From Malus domestica (lineage: Eukaryota; Streptophyta; Magnoliopsida; Rosales; Rosaceae), in the NCBI RefSeq assembly GCF_042453785.1, contig NC_091665.1, positions 6,335,501-6,399,500 on the forward strand: a DNA stretch of 64,000 bases, in the 5' to 3' direction. This document shows positions 33,150-45,263 of the stretch, in pieces. The notes below the pieces were generated by a model. It did no database searches, had not been told where the DNA came from, and was given only the letters and a program-made list of their open reading frames with translations. Position 1 is the first letter of the stretch; every line of letters starts with the position of its first letter. The position numbers were made by a program, and so were the translations under genes.

Positions 33150-34790
33150 ATGGCATCTTTGAGCCGGAGAGACGACGGGGATTCTCCACTTCCGGCGAAA
33201 GCTCCAACCTTTTTCAAGATTGTTTTGGACAAAGCTCTTCGAGATGGCAGGCTTGTAAGTTAATTTTCGCTCACGCACTCACTCTGTGTCCCTTCATCTT
33301 CTTTTTTCAGCTTGCATGCGATGTCCTTCAAAGTTTAAACTCTCTTGTGCTTGGATTTTTAATGGAAAAAAAAATAGAAAGATAAAAGAAATCCTGGGTG
33401 GCCCTTTAATTCTTGATTAAATTTTTATGAACTTTTGTTTTGCTAATTAATTTCTTGAAAGATATTTACTTGTGCTTATTTCCCTTTCTGCATGTCAAGA
33501 ATTTATACAAAAATATTGTTATAAATCTCTCTGACTCTCTGACTCATTTGGTGGTTTGGTTTTTGGTATTTTTGGAAATGGCTTTGTAAATCTCAAGTTT
33601 AATTAACTTGTTAATCTGTTAAAATCTTATGGATTTAACCTTTTTTGTTCAACCCATCCTTCATTGACATTGAAAGCAGATGAAGTATTTTCCGGTCCTT
33701 ATATCTTTTAATTTGTTTTCTTCTGTTACAAGTGATTAGATTAGTGCCTTTGAACTTTATGTTTCAACTTGATTATTAAGCCGTACTCTCGGTTTCTTGG
33801 CAACAATGTTTATCTGCATGCGCATCTTAATTTTGAGGAGGAATTAATTACAGGAAATTCCACCGGCGTTTGTAATGAAGAATGAAGATTGTCTGGCGGA
33901 TTCCGTGTTCCTCAAGGATCCAACGGGGCGAGTTTGGCGAATAGAATTGACAAGGAGATGTGGCAAGGTGTGGTTGCAAAAGGGCTGGTCAGAATTTGCA
34001 AAATTTTACTCCCTGAACCATGGATACTTGTTGGTGTTTAGCCACGAAGGTGGTTTTTCACATTTCCTAGTGCGCATTTTTCAAAGGAATACGTTGGAGA
34101 TTGATTATCCAATCAGTTCAAGCCATGATGGGGTACCCATGTTATGTGGTGGAATCCAGCTGCCGAAGAATGAAGAACATGGAGATAATGTTTCTGTCAA
34201 AATCTTGGATTCGCCTCGCCCAAAAACAAGAAGCGGTGGGGGCATGCATACGGATGAGGAAAAAACCACGAGGTTAAGTGATAGAGCCTTTTCGAGAGCT
34301 GTGAGTTTCAAATCTAGCAATCCGTTTCTCGTGGTCAAAATGCAGCCATCGTACATAGCAAGTCAGTTGGTAAGCTTCCTCGACATTTGTTCAATCCCAG
34401 TTCATATTAAAGTACGAATTAGGGAATGAAACAGCTTAAGGAGCAACAATGTTACATAATTTCTCAGCATAAATAGCAGCCCCCCTTTTTGGTTTGATTT
34501 TATATTTTGTGTTGTGATGTTTGCAGAGACTATCTGGATCGTTTGTCAGGCGACATATCTGTGCAAGAGGCGTTTGCGACATGAACCTAGAGATCTCGAG
34601 CAGGAGAAGTTGGCCTGTCAAGTGCCGCGTCGGGGTATACAGGAGAAAACAATATGCAAGAGTCTATGACGGTTGGAAAGCATTTGCGCGAGAGAATCGT
34701 GTTAAAGTAGGGGATGCTTGTGTGTTTGAGTTGATTAATAAGGGTGGCACTCGCAGTGCTACATTCAAGGTTGGCGTATACCGAGCTTAA
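33150..34790 (+). CDS. B3 domain transcription factor, REM/VRN1-like
   Basis: Three exons (33150-33254, 33854-34369, 34527-34790) join in phase into 294 residues. Residues about 20-115 form a first B3 domain (FFKIVLDKALRDGRLEIPPAFV, W-R-I-E-L, GWSEFAKFYSLNHGYLLVF). Residues about 195-293 form a second, diverged one (RRSWPVKC, GWKAFARENRVKVGDACVFEL). The acidic and polar linker lacks recognisable domains. The B3 fold contacts the DNA major groove. Two-B3 REM proteins such as VRN1 act in the nucleus and often bind DNA with little sequence preference. The start is the first ATG after the GA-rich leader and gives a family-typical N-terminus. I cannot name the exact orthologue. No lesions seen. 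Confidence 0.88.
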
Positions 34791-35477
34791 GACACAGAGC
34801 TTATAGCCTTTGTGTCGATGCTGTTCAGTTCAGTGTGGAAAATTAACAAACTCTGTCAGGTAATCTTTGTTTTGGTTCGACTGCTTAGTACTTAATCTGT
34901 AATTTGGATATTGCCAAGATGATTGTATGCAGCCAACTCTCCATGTAATTTTTATTTTACTCTGTCGAATTTCAGATTTCATCCGATTCTTCTTTATCAT
35001 CCCCCATACACGAGAAGTACACGAGAAAGACTTTCATGGCACCAAAAAAGTAAGCAACCGCGGCAGATTGAACCAAAAAAGTCATTCTCAATTGTAGGCT
35101 GAACAATTAACAAGCTCAACAGAATGATCGACAAATCAACCATACATCATCACCGGTAATGAACAAGCTGATATCTAATACATGGTAAATTCCAACATCC
35201 GCGAACCACAGTCAGCGGAAAGATAATAAAGCTTTCGATGCCAAAGGAATCGTCTCACTAACGATCAGGCTACCCCTCGTGACAAAAACCAAAAGCAAAA
35301 CGAAAAGGAAAACCCTGTTGTGAAGGCCAAGCAAAGCAATCACAAAGTTGCGTATCAGGAAATAAACACATATTCAGGTGCATGTTAAAACAGGGAATAG
35401 CGTTGGCTTTGAAGATGCTGTAGCAAGGCTTTCATCCTTCAACCGTTGCGGTCCCACTTTCTGAGTCTTTTGCATCA
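34791..35477. other. 3' UTRs between convergent B3 and p23 genes
   Basis: The B3 gene (+) and p23 gene (-) converge here with about 690 bases between stop codons. This space presumably holds both 3' UTRs. No other gene seen. Confidence 0.5.
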
Positions 35478-37782
35478 TCAGGCAGAAGCCTTTGCATCAT
35501 GCTCCGCACTCGCAAGAGGTTTGGCGTCAGATTGTCCAGCAGCGGATGGTTGTTGGTCAATAGTTTCATCCTCTGCGTCACTGTCATCGTTCTCTGCTAG
35601 TAGTACAAGACAGTTAAATTAAACGTCAGTAATAAATTGTACGCTAACCAGCAGTTATTAATCAGTTCCAACAAAAAGAAAAATCTTGTCACTGGAATGG
35701 ATTATAGATTGTGAAACTCACCATCAAACTTGCCAAGAGCATCAGCATTCAAGCCATCGCCACCCATGTTCAACTTCTGAAATAAGAGAAAGTACGCGAT
35801 TGTTTAACATAAAAAATAATTTCATAATAACCTATAGTCAGGTGATCGTATAGCTACTTATAGTTTAGTATAAACAAATCAATAGTTGGGTGATGGTATG
35901 ACCACTTACAGACAAATCAAAGTCCCCAAAGTTCATATTGTTTCCCAGTCCCCCAAAGTTCATATTGTTTCCGAGTCCTCCAAAGTCCATATTGTTTCCA
36001 AGTCCCCCAAAGTCCATATTGTTTCCAAACCCACCTGGACCTGGAAACCAAAATTACAGCCAAAAGCGTACAGTTAAAATTCCTCAAGGAAACCATGACA
36101 ATACGGAAAGAGATTTAGGAAGGATTGGAGAAACACTCACCGCCTTCGTCACCTTTAACTTCTTCAGGCTCTTCATCTTCATCAACCCATTTATCCCAAT
36201 CCACTTTCAGAAAAATAGGAGCTCTTCCTTGCTGTTTTATCAACCTGCTCCACCATTTATCCTCAGCTTTTTTCACTAGGTAACAGATATTTCTCAAGCC
36301 AACACTAGTCTTGGTCTCCTGCACGCAAAAGAATATCTTAGTCCCATAATTGATGACGGTACGATATTCTAGTAAAATGAAATAAATCCATGATGGTTAT
36401 GGTTAGAAACTAACATTTATATCTATCTTGTCATAGAGATCAAGGTCAACTTCATAAGGTGTCTTCTCTGGTCCAGTAGTAGCAGAGAACAAAAACTTTC
36501 CTTCAGGCTCCAGTTTAAGCTTTACATCCTGGGCATCCGGCAAGTCAATAGTTATGTAGACCATATCAGACCTCTGGGCCCATTTCACATTAGGATGTCG
36601 GCTGAAATGTACATGTTCAAATGAAAATTAGTAAAGATTAAAGTACAAAACAATTGAGTAAATCATATACTCCAGAACATAAAAAAAAAAAAATAGAAGT
36701 AAGAACTTAAAATATTATCCATCATGCTAGCCACTTCTTATATCACAATTACTTCCACCTTTCTAATATCATATTTTTCCTTGTCATTTCTGCAATCAGT
36801 ATAGCCCAATCTTTGAAACTTTGATAAATTGCATGCTAGAGTGTAGAGCCTACAAATGTCAGGCAGGCAGGCAGGCTGCTACACGGTGGATAGTAAGACC
36901 TAAACGTTCCATCTTACCCGCCAATTGTTAAATGTTAAATTTCTTGAACTACACAACCTATGCCAAATACCCAAACAGTTAAAGAACACTGGACACTCGT
37001 TGTACCCAATCTACATATATCCCAGGACCAAGAAAGTTATAAAGAAACAAAATGAAACCCCACAGCAGGGATCAAACACTATGAAACTAGAACTCAAGTA
37101 CCACATAAGACTAATCAGACTGGCATTCATCTAACAGAAACTTTGTAGGTTCTAGCATTTAGTTGTTAAAAATCCTACACTAATCAAACATTCCTGTACA
37201 AATATCGAGCTTCATTGGCAAGCTGTCAATTATAAAATGTTCAAGCAGTTTTTATTCGAGCACGTAGTTGCAGTTTGCACAATTATTACAGCATGAAAAA
37301 ACAGAAAAAAAGAAAATGGAAACAGGAAGTTTAGCAAAAATGGGAATAGATAAAATAAAGCCGGAAAATAAAGACCGAGCAATATCTCATTAAATCCCTG
37401 TTTGGTCGTAGAGAAAAGGAAATATAGAAAATAAGACAATAAATTTCCATTAAAACACTCAGCTAAATCAAAGAACATGTTATTTCCAGGAAAAATGAAA
37501 AACAAATCATTCCGAATTAAAACCCTAAACCTCTATAGAACCCAATTCACAAACCAAGCCGTCTAGGAAGATTCTAGTCTCCATACTCACAGATAACTCA
37601 TTTTCCTTCACTTTCTCAGCAACCAAACAGAAAACAATCGAAAAGTATTAAAAAAATAAAGAAATAAAATTCGAAAACCTAATTCAAACCCTATGCTTCT
37701 TATGAAATCTCAAATAACAAAAGATAAATATCAGAAGTAAATGTAAATTCAAATAAAACGGGAGCTGAGAGCAACACCTCAT
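35478..37782 (-). CDS. P23-1: Hsp90 co-chaperone p23-1-like
   Basis: Six coding exons on the minus strand: 37782-37778, 36601-36415, 36318-36141, 36040-35910, 35776-35722 and 35593-35478, giving 223 residues. Exon 1 contributes only five coding bases (ATG AG), so the start codon is separated by a 1.2 kb intron from the CS domain. Residues 1-105 are the CS domain that binds ATP-bound Hsp90 (HPNVKWAQRSDMVYITIDLPDA, GKFLFSATTG, EDKWWSRLIK). WVDEDEE follows near residue 115. The tail has four repeats of GNNM(D/N)FGGL-type (about 123-166) and an acidic end. Plant p23 modulates Hsp90 and auxin transport in cytosol and nucleus. The repeat tail resembles the MGGM-rich tail of plant p23-1. A GA repeat (37864-37889) lies in the leader. 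Confidence 0.92.
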
Positions 37783-37863
37783 ATCGGCGTATTGATACTT
37801 GCTCGCAGAAACAGGGTTTACTTCGCAGTGAGAGATAGAGAGGGGAGAGAGAGTGAGAGGAGT

Positions 37864-37889
37864 GAGAGAGAGAGAGAGAGAGAGAGAGG
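37864..37889 (-). repeat. (GA)n microsatellite upstream of p23
   Basis: AG repeat embedded in a longer purine-rich stretch (37825-37889). On the p23 transcript strand it is a CT-rich 5' UTR or core promoter tract. Confidence 0.8.
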
Positions 37890-38414
37890 TTTATAAAGGA
37901 AAGGAAAGGGCTTTTATTGTTATTTATAGATTTACGGAGGGTAAAATGTGAAAATGCAAGTTAAAAGGTAGGTCCGGTCGTACTTTTACCATTTGTCTAA
38001 CGAATATGGTGGGGTCTTAGATTAGATGCTGCCGTGTGATTCCATACTTGGTAGGTTTAAAGATATTTTGGGAGGGATTCTCCCTTTTCTTTTTTTGGTC
38101 GAAAATAGAAAAATGATAAATTAGGTTGTCACTTTTTATTTTGCATGTAGGTTAATATTTTAACAGATTAGGGTTGAGTTTTTAGTCGTACATTACGGGT
38201 TTTAAAATTTTTCTCTCTTGTGATAATCCTGAATCCTATCTACTCTTTAGGTTTTATAGGTTATGTGAGAATTCAACCATCGTCCCCAGAGCCATGTGAA
38301 CTAGAGTTCAACCGTCCCTTAATAATAAATTTAAATAAATAGAAGTGTTTGGGTTCTTGAAATTTACCCTATGCATTAGGTGGTCTCGCATGCATTTTCC
38401 TTCTCGCTCTCATA
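37890..38414. other. Intergenic, p23 promoter side
   Basis: AT-rich sequence upstream of the p23 gene. No gene or clear element. Confidence 0.4.
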
Positions 38415-38423
38415 AACAAAATA

Positions 38424-38923
38424 GAGTAAATTGCTAATTTAGTATTTGAATTATCACCTGACTGAAAGTTAGGTTTCTAAACTATTTTTTCAGAAAAATC
38501 AATCATTGAATTATAAAAATCTGTCAATTACATCCCTAATATTATATTCGAAGCTATTATATTCAATTTTCCGTCAATGGTTAAGTCATCTTACTTGCAT
38601 GTAATACACATTGAAGGGTAGATTGATAATTTTTCATAAAAAATAGTCTATAGAGTAGCTTTGGAGGGTAAATTAGATGTTAGATTCACAACCTATATGA
38701 AATGTTAAGGGCTTATACGAGAGAAAATGATAGTATTACACTATAGAGTATGTCAAGTGACTTAAGTTGACAAAAAAATTAAATAAAATAGCTTTGAATA
38801 TAATAGTATGGATGAAATTAGTAATTTTTAAAGAATTTAAGGACTTATTTAACCGAAAAAAATAATTCAGGGATCTAATTTTTACTGAGGTGAGAGTTCA
38901 GGTACTAAATCGACAATTCACCC
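38424..38923. mobile_element. Mutator-type MITE (500 bases) with 9-base TSD
   Basis: Long imperfect terminal inverted repeats: left GAGTAAATTGCTAATTTAGTA..., right (reverse complement) GGGTGAATTGTCGATTTAGTA..., continuing for about 80 bases. The 9-base direct repeat AACAAAATA flanks it at 38415-38423 and 38924-38932. A 9-base TSD with long TIRs is diagnostic for Mutator-like elements. No transposase is present, so it is non-autonomous. Confidence 0.85.
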
Positions 38924-38932
38924 AACAAAATA

Positions 38933-39387
38933 TTTCTACATCAACATGAAATGTAAGTCATGTAGAATGAGTTTTTCTTGGTTTTCACGTTTAGGGTTTA
39001 GACTCTTTATCAATGAATTATCGATTGTTTCTTTCAAAAGCAATGTTATTACATGTCTTGTTGGTTGGAAAACTTTTTTATTAACAAATTTTAAATGTAT
39101 GTAGGATATCAATTTTTGCTGAAAAGTGTAAATAAAAATGTAAACTCACAATTTTTTTTAGAAGGTAGCTTCGTCAATTGAGGCGAGAAAAGTAAAAGGA
39201 ATCTTGAATGAGAAGAGCTTAGCTCTTTAAAATTGAGGAGGAGTTACCCTAAAGATACTTAAAGATACTTAGTGACTGATTCACATAACTTCGTACTTAT
39301 GTCCGGAATATTTTATATTATAAATAAAAAAATGTAAATACAAAAGGCCTTTAGACTCGAGTGTCATGGGCATGGGAATATCTGGAT
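38933..39387. other. Spacer before the PPR pseudogene
   Basis: AT-rich, no gene seen. Presumably the former promoter of the PPR gene. Confidence 0.4.
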
Positions 39388-41821
39388 ATGGCAAACTCGG
39401 AGTCCTTGTTACAGAAATGCACCTTCCTCGCGCGTATCAAACAGCTCCAAGCTCACCTTCTAACCAGTGGCAAATTCCAATTCTACCCCTCCCTCGCCAC
39501 CAAACTCCTCGAGCGCTGCACCCTTTCCCCCGTCGCCAACCTCCCTTAGAGTAAGTCCGGCGGCGGCTTGTGCCTGATGGACTATGGATTGCACAGGACC
39601 CAATTGTTGGGTCAATGAATTCTAGCCCATGAGAGCTTCAGTGCCAGAGGGGGCCCGAGGGACAGGCCCGACACGAATTGGTGGCCTGAGATCCCGAGGT
39701 GGAGGTGATGCAATATAAAAATAATAAAAATAATAAAAAATCTAAAAAAAAATTAATTTTTTTTAAATTGATTTAATTTTCTATAAATATGTTATCATTA
39801 TCTTCCAACTTACATCATGATTTTATATTTTCTCAAATACTTTGGGTTGTAATTTCTTATTTAATGATACGTGGTACAACGAGACCGATTAAAAGTCATA
39901 TCTGAAATTACAAATAAAATGATTTTTTATTATCTTATAAAATAAAAAAATACTATATTTTATTACCTATTGTCATGGCTATTCAGTGTAGGGATGGAGA
40001 TCTAAAAGGCAGTTACCTTGCATTTAGGCAATTTCATTACAGGCTATTCAATAGTGACTTGCCCTTTGCAATGGTAAAGTTACTCTTACGCCACAACGCT
40101 CTTCCACCACCTCCACAACCCTTCCACCAATCAATGGAACGCCGTCGTTCGAGGCCTCGCCCAGAGCCCCCAACCCACCCAAGCCATCGCATGGTATAGG
40201 AACATGTCCCAAGCTTCCCAGAAGGTCGACGCCCTCAGGTGCTCCTTCGTTCTAAAGGCGTGCGCAAGTGCGTTGGCTTTCACTGAGGCAATGCAGATTC
40301 ACTCCCAAATTGTACAGTTCGGGTTTGGAGCCGACGTGCTGCTGCGAATCACTTTGCTAGACGTTTATGCGAAAGTGGGCGATGGAGTTTGCACAGAAGG
40401 TGTTTGATGAAATGGGTTGGAGGGATACTGCTTGTTGAAATGCTTTAATTTCTGGGTAGGCTCAGGGGAATCGACCCACTGAAGCTATAGCTTTGTTTCA
40501 AAGAATGAGCGAGGAAGAGGGTTTATGTTAGGACCTTACAATTATTATACAGCTATTAATTCCCACCCTTATGGTCTTTTGTCTTATCTGTGTAGAAGTT
40601 GGTTTCATCCAACGGTTGTGACGATGGAGATCTGTTCCAATCTGAGCTTTCCTCCTTTAGGGTTGTATTTAAGCCTCTTTCACCTTTTGGGAAAGGCATG
40701 ATGAAGTCACGGTTCTCGGTGCGCTCTCCGCCTGTTCGCAATTGGGTGCACTCAAAAGAGGAAAAAAAGTACATGCCTGTATAATGGATGAGAAGCTTAA
40801 TATACACGTCATTGTTTGCAATGCGGTTATTGATATGTACACAAAATGCGGCTTTGAGGACAAAGCGTATTAGGTGTTTGAGAATATGAAATGTGAGAAG
40901 AATTTAATAACTTGGAATACGATGATTATGGCGTTTGCTATGCATGGAAATGGTGAAGCACTTGAGCTTTTCGAACAGATGGATAAAAGTGGGGTGTACC
41001 CAGATGCAGTGTCGTATCTTGCTGCTTTGTGTTCCTGCAACCATGCTGGACTGGTGGAAGATGGGGTTAGGTTATTTAATTCAATGATGGGGCATGATGT
41101 TGCCCCTAATGTCAAGCATTATGGGACCGTGGTTGATTTGCTGGGTTGAGCTGGGCGGATCCAAGAGGCTTATGAGATCATAAATTCTATGCCTATGTTT
41201 CCTGATGTGGTACTCTGGCAAACTTTACTTGGTGCTAGCAAGACTTATAGGAATGTGGAGATGGCAGAACTGGCTTCTCAGAAACTGATTGAGATGGGGT
41301 CTAAGGGTTGTGGTGATTTCGTGTTGTTATCAAATGTTTACGCATCTCAAAAGAGATGGGACGATGTGGGCAGGGTGAGGGAGACCATGAGGAGAAGAGA
41401 TGTGAAGAAGATATCGAGTTTGGGTTACATAGAAGTGGAAGGTGTGATACGCAAGTTCGTGAATGGTGACCAGAGCCATGTTAATCGGGGTGAGATTTAT
41501 GCAAAGCTAGATGAGATCATGTTCAGGATTAAGGCCTACAGATATGCAGCTAAGACCAATAATGTGCTGCATGATATAGGGGAGGAGGAAAAAGAAAATG
41601 CATTGAGTTATCACTGCGAGAAATTGGTTGTGGCTTTTGGTTTGATTAGTACCAGTGAGGGGACACCAATTCAAGTGATTAAGAACCTAAGAATATGCGA
41701 CGATCGCCATGTTGTGAGCAAACTTATTTCGAAGGTTTATAATAGGGAAATAATTGTGAGGTATCGAGCCCAGTTTCATAGATTTAAAGAAGGATTATGC
41801 TCTTGCTGAGATTATTGGTGA
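39388..41821 (+). pseudogene. PPR-DYW RNA editing factor, pseudogene
   Basis: Reading starts at ATG 39388 (MANSESLLQKC, organelle PPR type). PPR motifs are clear, for example VFENMKCEKNLITWNTMIMAFAMHG (about 40875-40950) and GVYPDAVSYLAALCSCNHAGL. E/E+ and DYW domains follow to 41821. Intact family members recognise organellar RNA and deaminate cytidine. This one is broken by a 537-base insertion (39549-40085), a second foreign stretch at about 40520-40680, frameshifts, and stops at about 40434, 40456, 40871, 41147 and 41807. The DYW signature HxE is kept (SYHCEKLVVAFGL), but the zinc motif reads CDDRH where CxxCH is expected. The final codons read CSC-stop-DYW-stop. Several stops look like CGA to TGA or TGG to TGA changes. 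Confidence 0.9.
39549..40085. mobile_element. Insertion inside the PPR pseudogene with TTA TSD
   Basis: This 537-base segment interrupts the PPR coding sequence between the residues VANL and the continuation FATTLFHHLHN. The ends read GAGTAAG... and ...GTTACTC, a 7-base terminal inverted repeat with one mismatch, flanked by TTA on both sides (39546-39548 and 40086-40088). A 3-base TTA duplication suggests a PIF/Harbinger (Tourist)-type MITE. The interior is AT-rich and non-coding. Confidence 0.65.
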
Positions 41822-42964
41822 CACTCATGGTTCGTATGAGCTAAATTGGAGATTCCGAAAGTGATGTCCAGTTAATTTGAAGAGGCATTTTGAAAGAACA
41901 CATCCATTCTCTGGTGTTTTGATATTGTTCCAGTGACGGTCAGTAATTTTCAATTTGTTTTAGTCCAAATCAATCATTAGTTGTACACTTCATTCACAAG
42001 GATTTAGGGAAGATAAGTTTGAATGGACTGCCACTGCAGTTAAGCCTTCTTAGTGGCCCTGTAGCTGCAGCACCACGGAAACATAATTTTGCTATACATT
42101 GTTCTATGATTCTGTCTCAGATTTGGGGTGGTAAAACCTGAAATGAAATTTTGCTCAGTTATCTCTTGTTAATCATACGTGCCCACCGAATTGCATGGTA
42201 CAAGGCAAAAAAATTGTGTAGCAAAATGAAAACTCACCAGCATATGCTTTCGAGTGTAGAAGAATAAGATTGAAGGGTTTGAAGCCTCTCTGATGCCGCG
42301 TCTGGACGTTTGCAATTGGTTACAGTAAGTCTCAATTGGAAGCTTATGCCTGAATAAAAACAGGAGGTTGTTTACCAGTGTCTTCAAGAATTTGTTTAGG
42401 TTGAAGAACCCTGTATATCCAGTGATCATGAAGCTTAGCATTGCACAGCATTGGTGCTAGTGTATTTTTCTTAGTGTGCCAACATACTGTGATTCGTATT
42501 TATGCGTGAATTTTCTGGCATCCACGTTAGCTCGGATCAGATGGGGTGTCAGTTTAGTTCAAGGGTTTGGGTTATTGCAATGCCCCAGTTATCATCTTCT
42601 TGTCGACAAAGCTAAACTTCAGATGGTGTTTGTTCGTTTAATTGAATTCTTTGAAGACAAATATGTAATATTTTCACGCCACATACAAACGGGTGTACAT
42701 CAAGCAGGTCTGGACAGGCCTAAATCTCACAATTACAATGCAAAAGGCAGGTTGGTGGAATTAACACAACCAAGGAAATAGAAAATTACTGACACAACCA
42801 AAATAGGACTAACTCAGAACGACAAAACCCTCCAGCTAGAGCCTAGAATGTAGCCTCGATATCACGATTCTAATTCAGATTTCCATGAATGACCGACGCC
42901 TCAGCAATATAATTTCGTAGTGTGGAGTGAGCTTAAATTAATAAACTGCTGTGCTTCAAGTCAA
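41822..42964. other. Spacer between the PPR and hydroxylase pseudogenes
   Basis: No recognisable gene. Open frames at 42169-42441 (-) and 42476-42781 (+) match nothing I know. The last few hundred bases would be the 3' UTR of the hydroxylase on the minus strand. Confidence 0.4.
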
Positions 42965-43208
42965 CTAGTCTTTCATTGCCTTCATTGCCCTTGCTTCAAA
43001 CCCCCTTTTCGGTCTCTTGACAAGATTATACGGCATGTAGGTGCCAAAAAGTTTATCCCATATCGGGAAGAAGGGCTGAGAGTAGTTGTACTTCAAGCCT
43101 TGAAGTTGGTGGTGTATGTCATGATAAGTGGTGTTGTTCTGGAATAAAAGATGGAATATTACCAGGCAACCAAAGCCCACAGTGATCATCAATAGTTTTA
43201 ATCACGGC

Positions 43209-43791
43209 CAAGGAAGAAAATATCGGTAATATCGGAAATATCGGTAGTCCGAAAACACGGAAATATCGATGGAAATATCGGGATAATATTGATATCGATA
43301 AAAATTACATGGAAACCACGGAAATTGTAAGAAAAACTAAGAAATTTTTATTGAAACTTTGCAGGATGTTTATTTAGTCAATTATCTATTAGTTTATCAC
43401 AAAAAATTGGAAGGAAATGCATTGCATGATGGATTTAACATTATCAAGTTGATTATATAGCGAGCTGACAAACATTGTGAGTATAGAAAATATGTAGTAA
43501 TTAATGAAAGAAGTCTAAACACACCATAATCATTTATATATAATGAATTAGTACAATATTTTACACTTTATACATTGCATTTTTGGTTTTTCTCTGACAG
43601 AATTTGGTCTTCACGTAGAGAAGAAGATAAAGTAAGCAGATTTTTTGGTTCTTCTCTGACAGAATATTTGGTTCTTCTGAGCAAAGTCACTTCCAAATCT
43701 TTCATACAAAACCGTGTGCCACACACACACACACCCTCAAAGTTTTTTTCTTTTTCTCTCGGATAACACACACACACACACACATAACCAT

Positions 43792-43822
<31 letters not shown>

Positions 43823-44483
43823 ACCCTGGTTTCATACAAAACCGTGTGCCAAAACCGTGTGCCACACACACACACACCCTCAATGTTTTTTTTTCTCTCA
43901 CGGATAACACACACACACACGCACACGTACACACAATCTCTCGATCCTTCTCCCTCATTCCACACACACACGCACACACACCCTCTATTTCCTTGTTTTT
44001 TCTCCAGTTCTCCCCCCATCTCTTTTCTGCATCTCTCTTTCCCAGAGGAGACAGACACACACACACCCCACTTCCCTGTGTTTCCCCCTTCCCCAATCCC
44101 TCGAACCTTCTCCCTCATTCCTCTCCTTGTTTCTTCTCCCCTCATTTCTGCAACTCTCATTCCCGAAGCACAACCACACCACACCCACACGAGGCGGAGG
44201 ATCCATCAAACCCGAGCGGGTTTTAGGATCCGGAGAGAAGGGATTGCGGATTTTGATGGGTCTGAGCGCGGATTGCAGAGAGAGGCGCAGATCTTGGCAG
44301 CTGCGACGATGGAGCCTCGACTGCAGTTTTCCGACGACAGAGCCTCGGCGATTTTGTCGATAATATCGAAAATATCGCGATATTATCACAAAAACCATTT
44401 AGATAGTTATAAAAATATCGGTCCCCTTAAAAACCGATAATATCGGCGATATATTACCGATATTATCGACATTTTGTTCCTTG
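43209..44483. mobile_element. Non-autonomous hAT element in the SBH exon
   Basis: Termini are CAAGGAAGAAAATATCGGTA on the left and the near-identical inverted CAAGGAACAAAATGTCGATA on the right. An exact 8-base duplication, ATCACGGC, flanks it (43201-43208 and 44484-44491). This is the hAT signature. Both subterminal regions are filled with ATATCG/CGATAT-type motifs, possible transposase binding sites. The interior has (CA)n tracts near 43767-43818 and 43862-43927, a direct duplication around CATACAAAACCGTGTGCC and a GC-rich stretch (44170-44340) of unknown origin. It carries no transposase. Confidence 0.88.
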
Positions 44484-45263
44484 ATCACGGCAAAACAGAA
44501 GAATATAACAGCCGTTCGTGCTGTCATCCCTGAGACTAGAAACGAGAGGGCCCTCCTGAAAGTGTCGAGTAAGAGACCCTCAAGCAGGTGATTATAAAGG
44601 GCTCCAATTGCATAGGGAACAACGAGTCTGTGGTGCTGAGAGTGGACATGGCGGTACAAAAACTTGTTCTGATGCATGTAACGGTGCACAAAGAACTGCC
44701 ATGTGTCCATTACTAGCATTGCGATAACAATCTGGATAATTTGCACAGGTACGGAGGGCTGAATTGTGATCCCCGATGTATTCGCCCTCGAGGTCAACTG
44801 TAGCAAAAGTGCATGAACTTATTTAGTCAGGATAAGAGTTGACAGAAAGGACCTTCCAAATTTGGACAAATAGAGGACCTAACAGTTCACGACAATATTG
44901 AAATGAAATCAAAACAAGTTGGGGTAAAGTTAGGAAGACAGAAAATTGGTAAGAAATGTATTGGTCTTACCCATCATTGGGGCGAAATAGACATTCTTAC
45001 AATAAAGACCTACTCTGAGTCATAGATCATAACGAAATATGAATTGGTTAACGTACAATTGCCAACGCTACATCACTTGTGCAAATTGTACATAAGGTAC
45101 ACCATACACCAAATGTAAGGCAGTAAAACTACTCAACTAACACCATGGTGCCTCAGGTGTATCCCTTTTATAAAGGAGAAAAATGACCTATGAGACCTAC
45201 CCCATTAGGAATAGAGCTAGGCTAGACTCTAAATTATCTATTCGCTTCTTGTTGAACCCAACA

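Noticed and set aside
43702-44440. Long open frames rich in His-Thr or Val-Cys across 43.7-44.4 kb
   Set aside because: They are translations of (CA)n repeats inside a hAT element.
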